In this document: positions 20,271 to 28,973 of the stretch, piece by piece | Layout of the letters: each line of letters starts with the position of its first letter | Numbering within the stretch: position 1 is the stretch's first letter | Source: Serratia nematodiphila DZ0503SBS1 | Lineage (GTDB): Bacteria; Pseudomonadota; Gammaproteobacteria; Enterobacterales; Enterobacteriaceae | NCBI RefSeq assembly: GCF_000738675.1 | Contig: NZ_JPUX01000001.1 | Span: 2,232,001 to 2,296,000 of the forward strand | Direction of reading: 5' to 3' | DNA length: 64,000 bases | Translations under genes and position numbers: made by a program | The notes under the pieces: model-generated | Database searches by the model: none | What the model was told of the DNA's origin: nothing | What the model saw: only the letters and a program-made list of their open reading frames with translations

Positions 20271-22052
20271 CTAGCCCGCCCCCCACTGCGTCAGCAGCGC
20301 ATGCAGCCTGGCCGGTTCCAGCGGCTTGCGCAGCACCAGATAGCCTTCCTGCTCGGCCTCTTGCAATATTTGCGAATTGAACTCGCCGCTGACCATTGCG
20401 CCGCTTACGTTCGGCAGGCGTTCGAACAATGCCTGCAGGATGTCGAAGCCGCTCTCGCCGGAACGCAGGCGCTGGTCGCACAGCACGGCGAACGGCGTGA
20501 AGCCGCCGTCGACAATGGCGAAGGCTTCCTCGGCGGAGGCCGCGCAGCGCACGGTGATGCCCCAGGTGCTCATCAGGCTCTCCCAAGCGGAGGTCACCAA
20601 GGGATCGTCGTCCACCACCAGGCAGGCGCCGCGCAGCGGTGCATAGCGGGTAGGCGTGGCGGTGTTGTCGTAGGCGGCGGCGGTTTCCGGCGCCTTATCT
20701 TCGCCGATGTATTGCGTGAAGCGCATCCAGAAGCGTGAGCCTTTGCCTTCGACGGAGTGCATGCCGTACTTCACCTTCATCAGCTTGGCGCAGCGCGCCA
20801 CCACCGCCAGCCCCAGCCCGTGGCCGGCGCTGTCGATTTTCCACGCCAGCTCGGGGCGGTAGTAAGGGGAGAAGATTTTGCTTTTCTCTTCGTCGGCGAT
20901 GCCCACGCCGGTGTCCCACACTTCCACCAGGCACTCGGCGCCGCGCGGGCGGATGGCGATAAGCACGCCGCCCCGTTGCGTGTAGCGCAGGGCGTTCTGG
21001 ATCAGGTTGATCAGCGATTGCCGCACCAGCAGCGGATCGCCCATCACGCTGATACGCCGTCTGGGGTGCCAGGTGCGCAGCGTCAGGGCGCGGCTGTTGG
21101 CCTCTTCGCGGAACAGGGTGACCACCGAGTCGAGCAGGGCGCCGATATCCACATGGGTGGCGGCGGTGCGCACGTTGCCGGATTCGATTTTGCTGAGATC
21201 GAGCAGCGAATTGAACATCAAATGCACCGAACGCACGCTCTGCTGCAGATCCAGCAGCTGCGGCGTCAGGCTGTCGTCGCGGTTTTTGTGGATGATGGCC
21301 TCGATCAGAAAGCCCATGGCGTGCACCGGCTGGCGCAGATCGTGGCTGGCGGTGGTCAGGAACTGGTTCTTGTCCAACAGCGCCTGTTCCGCCTCTTCTT
21401 TAGCCTGGCGGAACTGCTCCGCCAGGCGCGAGCTTTGCTCTTCGAGCAGCGCCTGCTGAATAAAGAACGCATGCGAGGTTAATGCGTGGCGGTAAATGGC
21501 GAAGCCGTACAACAAGTTCAGCATCAGCACGATGAACATCACGTCTTCCAGCCGCCAGATGATGCCGAGGTTCAGCAGCCCCCAGGAGGCGAAGAAAAAG
21601 CGGGTAAAGGTGCTGATGACGGGCGTCAGGTGCGTTGCGTTGGCGGCGACGATCGCGGCGATGCTGATATTGAGCAGCAGGAAAAAGTCAAAGTTATGGG
21701 TCTGCGGCGTAATTAAATAGAGTGATGAGATCCCCAACCCGTGAATAAAGGCCACCTTATTAATACGCGGCAGCCAGCGGCGCAGCACGGCGTCTTCATC
21801 ATTTTCTTTGGCTTCGCGCTGGTAGCGCCGATGCCATATTCTGATCGCCACGGCGCATAGCAGGTAAACGATGATCCAGGCAATGGTTGGGCCGAGCTTG
21901 TCGCCCAGCAAATAAATCCAGATGGCGAAAGGGATGCCGACAAAAGGCACGGCGGTAAAGCTGAACACCAGCCGCATGAAGGTGTTGTCCAGCAGGCGGA
22001 TCTGCGCGCTCGGGGAGATGCCATCATTTTGTAAATGCTGGAAAAACCTCAT
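20271..22052 (-). CDS. Hybrid sensor histidine kinase with N-terminal membrane domain and C-terminal receiver
   Basis: 593 residues. Residues about 28-190 hold six or so hydrophobic segments (LVFSFTAVPFVGIPFAIWIY, IIVYLLCAVAIRIW and others). A coiled-coil linker (SSRLAEQFRQAKEEAEQALL) leads to a HisKA domain with phospho-acceptor His237 (LTTASHDLRQPVHAMG), then HATPase_c with the N box INLIQNALRYT (about 348-358), G1 (VEVWDTGVGIADEE) and G2 (GHGLGLAV). The C-terminal receiver has Asp481-483, phospho-acceptor Asp526 (AVLCDQRL) and Lys577. The downstream order is response regulator then kinase, overlapping by ATGA at 22049-22052. The stimulus is unknown. Confidence 0.85.
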   Translation of the reverse strand: MRFFQHLQNDGISPSAQIRLLDNTFMRLVFSFTAVPFVGIPFAIWIYLLGDKLGPTIAWIIVYLLCAVAIRIWHRRYQREAKENDEDAVLRRWLPRINKVAFIHGLGISSLYLITPQTHNFDFFLLLNISIAAIVAANATHLTPVISTFTRFFFASWGLLNLGIIWRLEDVMFIVLMLNLLYGFAIYRHALTSHAFFIQQALLEEQSSRLAEQFRQAKEEAEQALLDKNQFLTTASHDLRQPVHAMGFLIEAIIHKNRDDSLTPQLLDLQQSVRSVHLMFNSLLDLSKIESGNVRTAATHVDIGALLDSVVTLFREEANSRALTLRTWHPRRRISVMGDPLLVRQSLINLIQNALRYTQRGGVLIAIRPRGAECLVEVWDTGVGIADEEKSKIFSPYYRPELAWKIDSAGHGLGLAVVARCAKLMKVKYGMHSVEGKGSRFWMRFTQYIGEDKAPETAAAYDNTATPTRYAPLRGACLVVDDDPLVTSAWESLMSTWGITVRCAASAEEAFAIVDGGFTPFAVLCDQRLRSGESGFDILQALFERLPNVSGAMVSGEFNSQILQEAEQEGYLVLRKPLEPARLHALLTQWGAG

Positions 22053-22681
22053 GACGACGGATCCCGTTTGCCGTGCAACAGCGTGATGGCTTCCACCCGG
22101 CTGTTGACGCCTATCTTTTTCAATATATTGCTGATATGTTCTTTGACGGTGGGTTCGGAAATAGACAGCTGCGTCGCAATTCTTTTATTTGGCAGGCCGC
22201 GCAGCATCATAGTTAATACGTCGATTTGCCTCGGCGTTAAATTGAATTTATTTAAGTGTTCATGGTGGCTTTTAACGGTGGCTTCATTACCGTCAGGGAA
22301 CCATTCCTGATTATTATTCAGCGCAAAAACCGCCCTGGCGAATAATTCCGGCGGTTCGTTTTTTAACACGAATCCATGCCCGCCGGCATTGTTAACTTTC
22401 TGCCAGATATCGTTATTCTCGTCGCCGCTGACCACCAAAATCCGTACCTGCGGATAACGTTGTTTTACTTCTTTGAGTAATTTCAACGCGGTACCGGAAG
22501 AGAGCCAAAAATCGATCACCAGTAAACGCGGTGGGCCATTTTCCCTAATATGGCGGTAGCAACTCTCTTCATTGGTCACCACATGCGCCTGTTTGAATCG
22601 GCAATGCGTGCTGAGAAAATTGGCGATGCCGCTTGCTACCAATGGATGGTCATCAACGACCAACGCATAATCCTGCCCCAA
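22049..22681 (-). CDS. NarL/LuxR-family response regulator
   Basis: 210 residues. Receiver domain: ALVVDDHPLVASGIANFLST, phospho-acceptor Asp in RLLVIDFWLSSGTAL, and the later conserved Thr/Ser and Lys (ILVVSGDEN, FVLKNEPPEL). The C-terminal LuxR HTH is typical: LTPRQIDVLTMMLRGLPNKR, then IATQLSISEPTVKEHISNIL and KKIGVNSRVEAI. Its stop overlaps the kinase start, so the two form a two-component system in one operon. The operon promoter lies in the region 22682-22856, shared with a divergent lipoprotein gene. Confidence 0.85.
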   Translation of the reverse strand: MGQDYALVVDDHPLVASGIANFLSTHCRFKQAHVVTNEESCYRHIRENGPPRLLVIDFWLSSGTALKLLKEVKQRYPQVRILVVSGDENNDIWQKVNNAGGHGFVLKNEPPELFARAVFALNNNQEWFPDGNEATVKSHHEHLNKFNLTPRQIDVLTMMLRGLPNKRIATQLSISEPTVKEHISNILKKIGVNSRVEAITLLHGKRDPSS

Positions 22682-22732
22682 AGGATTCTCCTTTCGCCTT
22701 CAAATATCAGATAGGTCTGATGAATTATTATC

Positions 22733-22760
22733 AACCCTCCCTACTTTAGGAGGGTTTTTT
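22733..22760 (+). terminator. Plus-strand terminator inside a divergent promoter region
   Basis: AACCCTCC and GGAGGGTT form a perfect 8-bp stem around CTACTTTA, followed by further T (six in the run). It points rightward but no gene precedes it on that strand; the nearest is the oppositely oriented response-regulator gene starting at 22681. Either a short RNA ends here or a leader of the 22857 gene is attenuated. Confidence 0.7.
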
Positions 22761-22856
22761 CGTTTAGGAAAGGGAAATATATTATTCGAGGATTTGGATA
22801 AGAGAAAACATAAAGCCAATCGGTAATTTTAACTGATTGGTTATAAAGGATAATTT

Positions 22857-23171
22857 ATGAAGAAACCACTTATCGCTTTAACCGTTACGATGATGCTAGC
22901 CGGTTGTTCCACCCTGAAAACCGATCAGGCCATTCCATTGCTGCAGGCGGAAACCGCCAAAATGCTGGGGCTGGGATCGTCGGACGAAATTACCGTGACC
23001 AACGTCAATGGCGCGCAGCCGGATGCGCTGGGCGGCCAAAAACTTTCTTATCGCGCCACCACGGAAAAAGGCCGCATTTTCGATTGCTCGTCGCTGATGA
23101 TGCCGGGAATTTTAGGTTCATCGCCGTCGCTGAGCGCGCCGACCTGTACGCCGGTGGTCACGCATAAATAA
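22857..23171 (+). CDS. Small lipoprotein
   Basis: 104 residues, ATG at 22857 after AAAGGATAATTT. Signal peptide and lipobox LTVTMMLAGC (Cys17), followed by Ser, so outer-membrane sorting is expected. The mature part (DEITVTNVNGAQPDALGGQK, LSYRATTEKGRIFDCSSLMM) contains two further cysteines that could form a disulphide. No specific family recognised; comparable small lipoproteins occur widely in Serratia and relatives. Monocistronic in appearance. Confidence 0.65.
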   Translation: MKKPLIALTVTMMLAGCSTLKTDQAIPLLQAETAKMLGLGSSDEITVTNVNGAQPDALGGQKLSYRATTEKGRIFDCSSLMMPGILGSSPSLSAPTCTPVVTHK

Positions 23172-23366
23172 TTCGTTTTGGGGGGCGGTATTACCGCTTC
23201 CTGGTTTTTCATCGTCGGAGCGTCAGCGCCGGGGGGCAATAAGCTTTTGCTTCGACGATCACTAAACCGGCGTGCGCGAAATAACGCCTCACTTCTCCTC
23301 TAGTGTATTGAGTTCCCTATAACAATAAATTTCGCGACATCACGCTAACGAGTACGGAGATAGCCC

Positions 23367-26300
23367 GTGAATGACAAGACATCGCACCCTTTAGCGGTTA
23401 GAACACCGCTTTCCAAACTTTACCTCGCTCTATTTTCCGCGCCGTTGTTGATGCTGGCGCCCGCCGATCTCGCTCGCGCAGACGATGCCATTTTTGACGG
23501 CGACTCAAAAATTACCGAATCATTGGCCTACACCGGGGACGTTTACGTCGGCCGTAATCAAAGCGGCAACCTGCTGATCGAGAATGGCAAGATCAGCGCC
23601 TATAACATCAATATCGGCCGGATGTTCAACGGCCAAATTCACGACAGCGTGGTCACGGTCCGCGGGCCGAACGCCGAGCTGAACGCGGTGAACGATCAGT
23701 TCGTGCTGCGCGGCGGCCTGAATCTGGGGCGGGGCACTTTGCGGGTTGAAGACGGCGCGCTGGCCAGCGCGAAAGAGATCGTGGTCGGCACCACCCGCGG
23801 CTACGACAGCCACCTTATCGCCACCGGCGCCGGTTCTCGCGTCACCAGCAATTTTCTCAGCGTCGGCACCGACTTAGGGGCGCGATCCACGCTGGCGATT
23901 GAAGACGGCGCGGTGCTGAACACCGCCTTTGACGCGCGCATCGGCAATGGCAGCGGGCCGGGCGAGACCGATACGCTGAGCCCGAAAGCCACGGTCACGG
24001 GGGCCAATTCCCAATGGAACGTCGGCCGCGCGCTCACGCTGTACGGCGATCTGGACGTGTTGAACGGCGCTGCGGTCAATGTCGGCAACATCCAGGTGGC
24101 GGGCGTCTCGGGCGCGCGTAAAACCGCCGAGCTGACGATCGCCGGCAACGGCTCACGGTTTACCAGCGGCAGCAGCGTCAACGTCGGCGATTATGGCAAT
24201 GGCGTGTTGGCGGTCATGGACGGCGGGACATTCTCCGCCGGCGGCAACGAAGTGGTGCTGGGCAAGGCCGGTTCCGGTTCTAACCGCGGCGCGCTGATTA
24301 TCGGCAGCCGCGGCAACATGGATACCGGCACCGGGTTGACCGAGCCGACGCTCGGCGCGGCGGGCGCTGCAGGCACTATCGATGCCCAGACGGCGATCGC
24401 CCTGCGGGGCGGATTGTTCCGCAGCTATGTGTACTTCAACCATACCGACGGCAATTACGTCTTCAGCAACAAGATGAGCGGCGAAGGCGAGGTGATCAAC
24501 ACCGCCGGGCATACGACGCTGAACGGCGATCTCACTGGCCTGCAGGCGAACGTCACCGCGCGCGGCGGCAAGCTCATCATCGCCAGCGACATCAACACCC
24601 AGAAAGAAGACGACATCTTCGAGATCCAAACCCTCGGCGCCGAGAACGGCGGCACGCTGATCCTGAACGCGACGGCGGGTTCCGACGTCAATAACGGGCA
24701 GGGTTACAGCAGCGCCGCCTCGATCAAGGCCGGCGGCACGCTGGGCGGCAACGGCACGCTGGGCCAGACCGAGATCCAGTCCGGCGGTCATATCTCGCCC
24801 GGCGATGGCAATATCGGCACGCTGACGCTGAAACGCTACCTGAACTTTATCGGCGAATCCTTCTACGACGTTGATATTGCCGGCGACGGCCGCAGCGACC
24901 AGCTGCTGGTGGCGGGCAAAACCACCATCAGCGATCGGGCCAAAGTGCAGGTGACGGCGCTGGATCCGCAAACCAGCTATAAAACCGGCCAAAGCTACCG
25001 CATTCTGACCTCGGACGGCGGCATTGACGGCCAGTTCGCGTCGGCGGTCTCCAAGTCCGCCTTCCTCGATGTGGCGCTGAACCACAGCGCCAACGCCGTG
25101 GATCTGACCATCGCGCAGAAAGACACGGGCGGGGAAAACCCAGGCGGCGAGAATCCAGGCGGCGAGAATCCGGGCGGGGAAAACCCAGGCGGTGAGAATC
25201 CTGGGGGCGAGAATCCGGGCGGGGAAAACCCAGGCGGTGAGAATCCAGGGGGCGAGAACCCGGGCGGAGAAAACCCAGGCGGGGAAAATCCGGGGGGCGA
25301 GAATCCAGGCAGCGGCAAGCCGGGCATTTTCCAAACGGTGGCCGAGAGCGGCAACCAGTGGAATACCGCCGGCGCGCTCTCGACGCTGGCGCAGCGCGGT
25401 CCTTCGCTGGCGCTGTACAACTCGCTGCTGCTGCTGAGCGCGCCGGAAGCGCGCGAGGCGTTCAATCAGCTGTCCGGCGAAGTCTATCCGTCGATGCAGT
25501 CTAACCTGATCGCCGGCAGCACCCAGCTGTTCAATGTGCTGAACCAGCGCATGCTGCGCCTGTTCGACAACGACAGTCTGCCGGTACCGCCGTTGGCGAT
25601 GTCGCTGGTGCAACCGGCGCAGGCGCAAAACAGCGGCGTCTGGGGGCAGACCTTCAGTTCCTGGGGCAGAAACAGCGGCAACGGCAACGTGGGCAAGCTG
25701 GATGGCAACACCACCGGCTTCCTGTTGGGCGCGGATCGCAAACTGGCGGACCATAACGTGCGCATCGGCGGTTACTTCGGTTACAGCCGCGGCGACTATG
25801 ACGTCGACAGCCGCCGCTCCAAGGCCGATACCGACAACTACCACCTCGGCCTGTATGCGGCCGGGCAGCAGGATGCGTTCTCGCTGCGCGGCGCGCTGGG
25901 TTACACCTGGCACAAGATTGAAGGCAAGCGCAACGTCGATTTCAGCGGCTTCTCGGATCGGCTGAAGTCGGATTACGACGCCAACTCGCTGCTGGCGTTC
26001 ACCGAAGCGGGTTACCGTTTCGGCCAGCCGGAGATGAACGTCGAACCGTTCATCAACCTGAGCTACATCCGCCTGCATACCGACAGCTTCCAGGAGTCGG
26101 GTGGCGCGGCGGCGCTGAGCGTGCGCAATGAAACGATGAACACCTTCTACTCCACGCTCGGGGTGCGCGGCGTGACCGAACTGCCGAAGAACGTCAGTCT
26201 CTACGGCTCGCTTGGCTGGCAGCATGCTTACGGCGATAAGAGCACCTCATCGCGCATGGCGTTTGCCGGCAGCGACGCGTTCGTCACGCAGGGCCAGGCC

Positions 26301-26444
26301 GTGGATGACAACGTGATGGTGGGCGATATCGGCGTGAGCGTGAAGCTGTCGCGCGCCGCGACGCTGGATGTCGGCTATCAGGGGCAATTCGGCGCCGATA
26401 CCCGCGTTAATTCGGTCAACGCCAACCTGCGCTGGTCGTTCTGA
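23367..26444 (+). CDS. Autotransporter (type Va secretion) with PGGEN-repeat linker
   Basis: 1025 residues. The N-terminus is a signal peptide (hydrophobic LYLALFSAPLLMLAPA, then ARADDAIFDG). Residues about 40-585 are a passenger with repeated short beta-strands (for example VVTVRGPNAELNAVNDQFVL, ATVTGANSQWNVGRALTLYG) typical of pectate-lyase-like beta-helix adhesins, ending in a PATR-like segment (GNGTLGQTEIQSGGHISPGD). Residues 588-647 are 12 tandem Gly-Gly-Glu-Asn-Pro repeats. The last about 270 residues are the translocator barrel (NSGVWGQTFSSWGRNSGNGN through GYQGQFGADTRVN), ending LRWSF with the terminal aromatic required for BAM. Adhesin, aggregation factor or enzyme cannot be decided. 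Confidence 0.85.
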   Translation: MNDKTSHPLAVRTPLSKLYLALFSAPLLMLAPADLARADDAIFDGDSKITESLAYTGDVYVGRNQSGNLLIENGKISAYNINIGRMFNGQIHDSVVTVRGPNAELNAVNDQFVLRGGLNLGRGTLRVEDGALASAKEIVVGTTRGYDSHLIATGAGSRVTSNFLSVGTDLGARSTLAIEDGAVLNTAFDARIGNGSGPGETDTLSPKATVTGANSQWNVGRALTLYGDLDVLNGAAVNVGNIQVAGVSGARKTAELTIAGNGSRFTSGSSVNVGDYGNGVLAVMDGGTFSAGGNEVVLGKAGSGSNRGALIIGSRGNMDTGTGLTEPTLGAAGAAGTIDAQTAIALRGGLFRSYVYFNHTDGNYVFSNKMSGEGEVINTAGHTTLNGDLTGLQANVTARGGKLIIASDINTQKEDDIFEIQTLGAENGGTLILNATAGSDVNNGQGYSSAASIKAGGTLGGNGTLGQTEIQSGGHISPGDGNIGTLTLKRYLNFIGESFYDVDIAGDGRSDQLLVAGKTTISDRAKVQVTALDPQTSYKTGQSYRILTSDGGIDGQFASAVSKSAFLDVALNHSANAVDLTIAQKDTGGENPGGENPGGENPGGENPGGENPGGENPGGENPGGENPGGENPGGENPGGENPGGENPGSGKPGIFQTVAESGNQWNTAGALSTLAQRGPSLALYNSLLLLSAPEAREAFNQLSGEVYPSMQSNLIAGSTQLFNVLNQRMLRLFDNDSLPVPPLAMSLVQPAQAQNSGVWGQTFSSWGRNSGNGNVGKLDGNTTGFLLGADRKLADHNVRIGGYFGYSRGDYDVDSRRSKADTDNYHLGLYAAGQQDAFSLRGALGYTWHKIEGKRNVDFSGFSDRLKSDYDANSLLAFTEAGYRFGQPEMNVEPFINLSYIRLHTDSFQESGGAAALSVRNETMNTFYSTLGVRGVTELPKNVSLYGSLGWQHAYGDKSTSSRMAFAGSDAFVTQGQAVDDNVMVGDIGVSVKLSRAATLDVGYQGQFGADTRVNSVNANLRWSF
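25128..25307 (+). repeat. 12 x 15-bp tandem repeat encoding Gly-Gly-Glu-Asn-Pro
   Basis: Twelve in-frame 15-bp units with synonymous differences (ggc/ggg, gaa/gag, aac/aat, cca/ccg), followed by a degenerate unit GSGKP. Because units are multiples of three, gain or loss of copies changes linker length without a frameshift. Confidence 0.95.
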
Positions 26445-26474
26445 TTTTCCCTCTAGACTTCTCTGGTACCGACG

Positions 26475-26499
26475 GGCCCGCTTGATGCGGGCCTTTTTT
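26475..26499 (+). terminator. Rho-independent terminator of the autotransporter gene
   Basis: GGCCCGC and GCGGGCC pair around TTGAT, followed by six T, 31 bases after the stop. Confidence 0.9.
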
Positions 26500-26541
26500 A
26501 TGGTGAGAACTCAGTGGCGGCCTGTGGTTGACTTTCACGAT

Positions 26542-26566
26542 AAAAAAGCCCGCGCAACGGCGGGCT
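26542..26566 (-). terminator. Rho-independent terminator of rluF
   Basis: On the minus strand AGCCCGC and GCGGGCT pair and are followed by six U, just after the rluF stop. Confidence 0.85.
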
Positions 26567-26582
26567 GAACGGGGGAAGGCGT

Positions 26583-27452
26583 TTAACGCCCTTTTTTCTT
26601 GCGCCCCGGCTGGGTAAAGCGCTTGCGGCCGGCCGGCGCAGCGGCTTTATCGGCGCTTTTCGGCCCGCCGGCGCTCGGCTTTTTCGCCGCGGCGGATTTG
26701 GCCGGGGCCTTCTTCGCCGGCTTGGCCTCGGACGAGGAGCCTTCAATCAGTTTGAACAGTTCGATCAGCTCGTCATCGGTCAGATCGCGCCACTCGCCCA
26801 GCGGCAACCCTTTCAGGCTGACGTTCATGATGCGCGTGCGTTCCAGCTTGGTGACCTCGTAGCCGAAGTGTTCGCACATGCGGCGGATCTGGCGGTTCAG
26901 CCCCTGCACCAGCGTGATGCGGAACACGAACGGCGCTTCTTTCTTCACCTTGCACTTTTTGGTCACCGTGCCCAGCATCGGCACGCCGGCGCCCATGCCA
27001 CGAATAAACTCGTCGGTCACTGGCTTGTTGACCGTCACCAGATACTCTTTCTCGTGATTGTTGCCGGCGCGCAGGATCTTGTTGACCAGATCGCCGTGGT
27101 TGGTCAGAAAGATCAGCCCCTGCGAATCCTTGTCCAGGCGGCCGATCGGGAAGATGCGCTTGCTGTGGTTGACGAAGTCGGCGATGTTGTCGCGCTCGCC
27201 GTCCTCGGTGGTGGTGACGATGCCGACCGGTTTATTCAGCGCGATCAGCACCAGATCTTCTTCATTGCGCGGTTCGATCAGCTGACCGTTAACCTTCACG
27301 ACATCGCCGGCAAATACCTGGGCGCCAACGGTGGCGCGTTTACCGTTGATGAAAACGTTGCCCTGTTCGATGTATCGATCGGCGTCGCGGCGTGAGCAGA
27401 TGCCGCTCTCGCTAATGTATTTGTTCAGACGAATGGATGAGTTGGTCAGCAT
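26583..27452 (-). CDS. rluF: 23S rRNA pseudouridine(2604) synthase
   Basis: 289 residues. An N-terminal S4 RNA-binding domain ([20 protein letters not shown]) is followed by the RsuA/RluB-type catalytic domain with the active-site Asp in the [17 protein letters not shown] motif, then the EKEYLVTV and [18 protein letters not shown] signatures. The sequence follows E. coli RluF, which makes pseudouridine at 23S position 2604. The last about 50 residues are a Lys/Ala/Pro-rich basic tail, as in other RluF proteins, probably an rRNA contact. Monocistronic with its own terminator. Confidence 0.9.
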   Translation of the reverse strand: MLTNSSIRLNKYISESGICSRRDADRYIEQGNVFINGKRATVGAQVFAGDVVKVNGQLIEPRNEEDLVLIALNKPVGIVTTTEDGERDNIADFVNHSKRIFPIGRLDKDSQGLIFLTNHGDLVNKILRAGNNHEKEYLVTVNKPVTDEFIRGMGAGVPMLGTVTKKCKVKKEAPFVFRITLVQGLNRQIRRMCEHFGYEVTKLERTRIMNVSLKGLPLGEWRDLTDDELIELFKLIEGSSSEAKPAKKAPAKSAAAKKPSAGGPKSADKAAAPAGRKRFTQPGRKKKGR

Positions 27453-27680
27453 GGGATCTCCGTAAAACGCGGACTATACATTACCCGCTGGGGGTTGCGG
27501 AAGCTGTTCGAGAATAGATGCAATAGCGGAAGGTGATGCATGCGCCATCAATGCTGATTGGGCTTTACTCATTGCTGATTCTATCAGTACGAGCTAATAA
27601 TATTCATAAAATCAATAAGATAGATAAAGTTTTATTTGCTGGATATTATCGGTGTTCAGCCAAAGGATAGGGGAAATAAA

Positions 27681-28190
27681 ATGCTTCGCTGCTTTTTAGT
27701 TCATAATGGAAACAAAATAAACACTCTGTTGTGTCAAGGGGTTGGGATGTTCTCTGTGTTTTCTGGCAATAAACAGTATGCAAATCAACCAGGATGCACA
27801 GATGTTCCCAATCACGGGGCTATACCAGCCGGTACTTACTGGATTGTGGATCGGCCATCCGGTGGTTTAAAGTCGCAGACTATTACTTTCATAAAAGATA
27901 TTGTGACCAATGTAGATCACAATAGTTGGTTTGCTTTATACAGAGATGATGGAACAGTTAACGACAGAACATGGATTAACGGCATTATGCGTGGACAATT
28001 CAGGTTGCATCCAATCGGTCCACTTGGATTATCGGAAGGATGTGTAACCTTTTATTCCCAAAACGAATTCAACCGTCTGCGAGCTGCATTGCTGAAATCG
28101 AAAACAGCCAGAGTTCCGGGAACGACATTACAGGCATATGGGACTATCGAGGTGAAAGGCTATGAAAAAACTTGCCCTGTTGCTCGCTAA
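27681..28190 (+). CDS. DUF2778 / Tlde1-like peptidoglycan effector
   Basis: 169 residues from ATG at 27681 (GGATAGGGGA upstream; a TTG 15 codons earlier is less likely). The C-terminal half has the L,D-transpeptidase-like motif His110-Pro-Ile-Gly-Pro-Leu-Gly-Leu-Ser-Glu-Gly-Cys121-Val-Thr, the catalytic pair of Tlde1, a type VI secretion effector that cuts and exchanges D-amino acids in peptide stems. The preceding SGNKQYANQPGCTDVPNHGA and GAIPAGTYWIVDRPSGG also fit DUF2778. No signal peptide, as expected for a T6SS cargo. AT-rich relative to both flanks. The next gene overlaps by 29 bases and is the likely immunity protein. No T6SS structural genes lie in the window. Confidence 0.75.
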   Translation: MLRCFLVHNGNKINTLLCQGVGMFSVFSGNKQYANQPGCTDVPNHGAIPAGTYWIVDRPSGGLKSQTITFIKDIVTNVDHNSWFALYRDDGTVNDRTWINGIMRGQFRLHPIGPLGLSEGCVTFYSQNEFNRLRAALLKSKTARVPGTTLQAYGTIEVKGYEKTCPVAR

Positions 28191-28422
28191 CGCATTGGCT
28201 GTTGTTGGGCTGGCTGTGCTGACAATAAAGCTTTTTCCTGTACCCAGGCTAAACCAGAATCAAACCGCTTGGCTGATTGACGCCAGTGGGTTTTTCCATT
28301 TTAACGATACGGAATGGTTTGGTGCGCTCGTTTTTGGCGCGGTTTATCTGCTGGCCGGGTGTCTGGAATGGCTCTTTATCCGCCAGGTTTTTCAGCGGGT
28401 GAGCTGCGGGCTCCGCCACTAA
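28162..28422 (+). CDS. Putative immunity protein of the Tlde1-like effector
   Basis: 86 residues, overlapping the effector gene by 29 bases. Two hydrophobic segments (residues about 4-25, LALLLANALAVVGLAVLTIK, and about 52-73, FGALVFGAVYLLAGCLEWLF) flank a periplasm-sized loop (PRLNQNQTAWLIDASGFFHF). An inner-membrane protein exposing a loop to the periplasm is a sensible place to block a peptidoglycan-targeting effector. The immunity role is inferred from gene overlap and topology only; I do not recognise the family. Confidence 0.55.
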   Translation: MKKLALLLANALAVVGLAVLTIKLFPVPRLNQNQTAWLIDASGFFHFNDTEWFGALVFGAVYLLAGCLEWLFIRQVFQRVSCGLRH

Positions 28423-28428
28423 CTCTCA

Positions 28429-28899
28429 TCACCGTTCCCCCACCTTCACCACCCGGGTATTCAGCGGGGTGAGCGTCTGCCCGGCGCTGCCGATCGGCGT
28501 CAGGCGCGGCACGGGGCGGCCGCTGTCGCTTTCCACCAGCGTTGAGTGCGTCTCTCCCTCGGCGAACAAATGATCTTCCCCCCACTGGCGCAGGCCAACG
28601 ATCACCGGAAACAGCGCGCGGCCTTTCTCAGTCAGCACATACTCCTGATAGGCGCTGCCGTCCGCGGCGGGCACGATCTCCAGCACGCCGTGCGTCACCA
28701 GGGCGCGCAGCCGGGTGGCAAGAATGTTCTTCGCCATCCCCAGCCCTTTTTGAAACTCGCTGAAACGGGTGACGCCGTCGAAGGCGTCGCGCACGATCAG
28801 CAGCGACCACCAGTCGCCAATCACATCCAGCGTGCGCGCTACCGGGCACGGCGCGTCTTCCAGGCTTTTACGTTTCACGGCGTTTATCTCCAGCGACAT
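28429..28899 (-). CDS. HxlR-family transcriptional regulator
   Basis: 156 residues. Core: CPVARTLDVIGDWWSLLIVR, then AFDGVTRFSEFQKGLGMAKN and ILATRLRALVTHGVLEIVPA, with a wing region YQEYVLTEKGRALFPVIV. The N-terminal Cys of the family is present (Cys18). Longer C-terminus than the HxlR protein at 18926. Divergent from the MFS transporter at 28974 with 74 bases between the starts, the standard layout of a local repressor and its efflux target. Confidence 0.8.
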   Translation of the reverse strand: MSLEINAVKRKSLEDAPCPVARTLDVIGDWWSLLIVRDAFDGVTRFSEFQKGLGMAKNILATRLRALVTHGVLEIVPAADGSAYQEYVLTEKGRALFPVIVGLRQWGEDHLFAEGETHSTLVESDSGRPVPRLTPIGSAGQTLTPLNTRVVKVGER

Positions 28900-28973
28900 A
28901 TTCTGGTTGCATTATAAAACCTCCACATCTAAAGTTCATTGGGTTTAATTATGAAACCAGATTGAGGTGTGCG

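Noticed and set aside
25128..25307. Regular 15-bp repeats that look like a short CRISPR array
   Set aside because: There are no spacers; the units are contiguous, in frame and encode Gly-Gly-Glu-Asn-Pro inside an autotransporter.
24153..26225. 690-codon open frame on the minus strand under the autotransporter
   Set aside because: It is an antisense shadow of a GC-rich gene; the product is rich in Arg/Ala/Gln/His without any domain, and the plus-strand gene is unmistakable.
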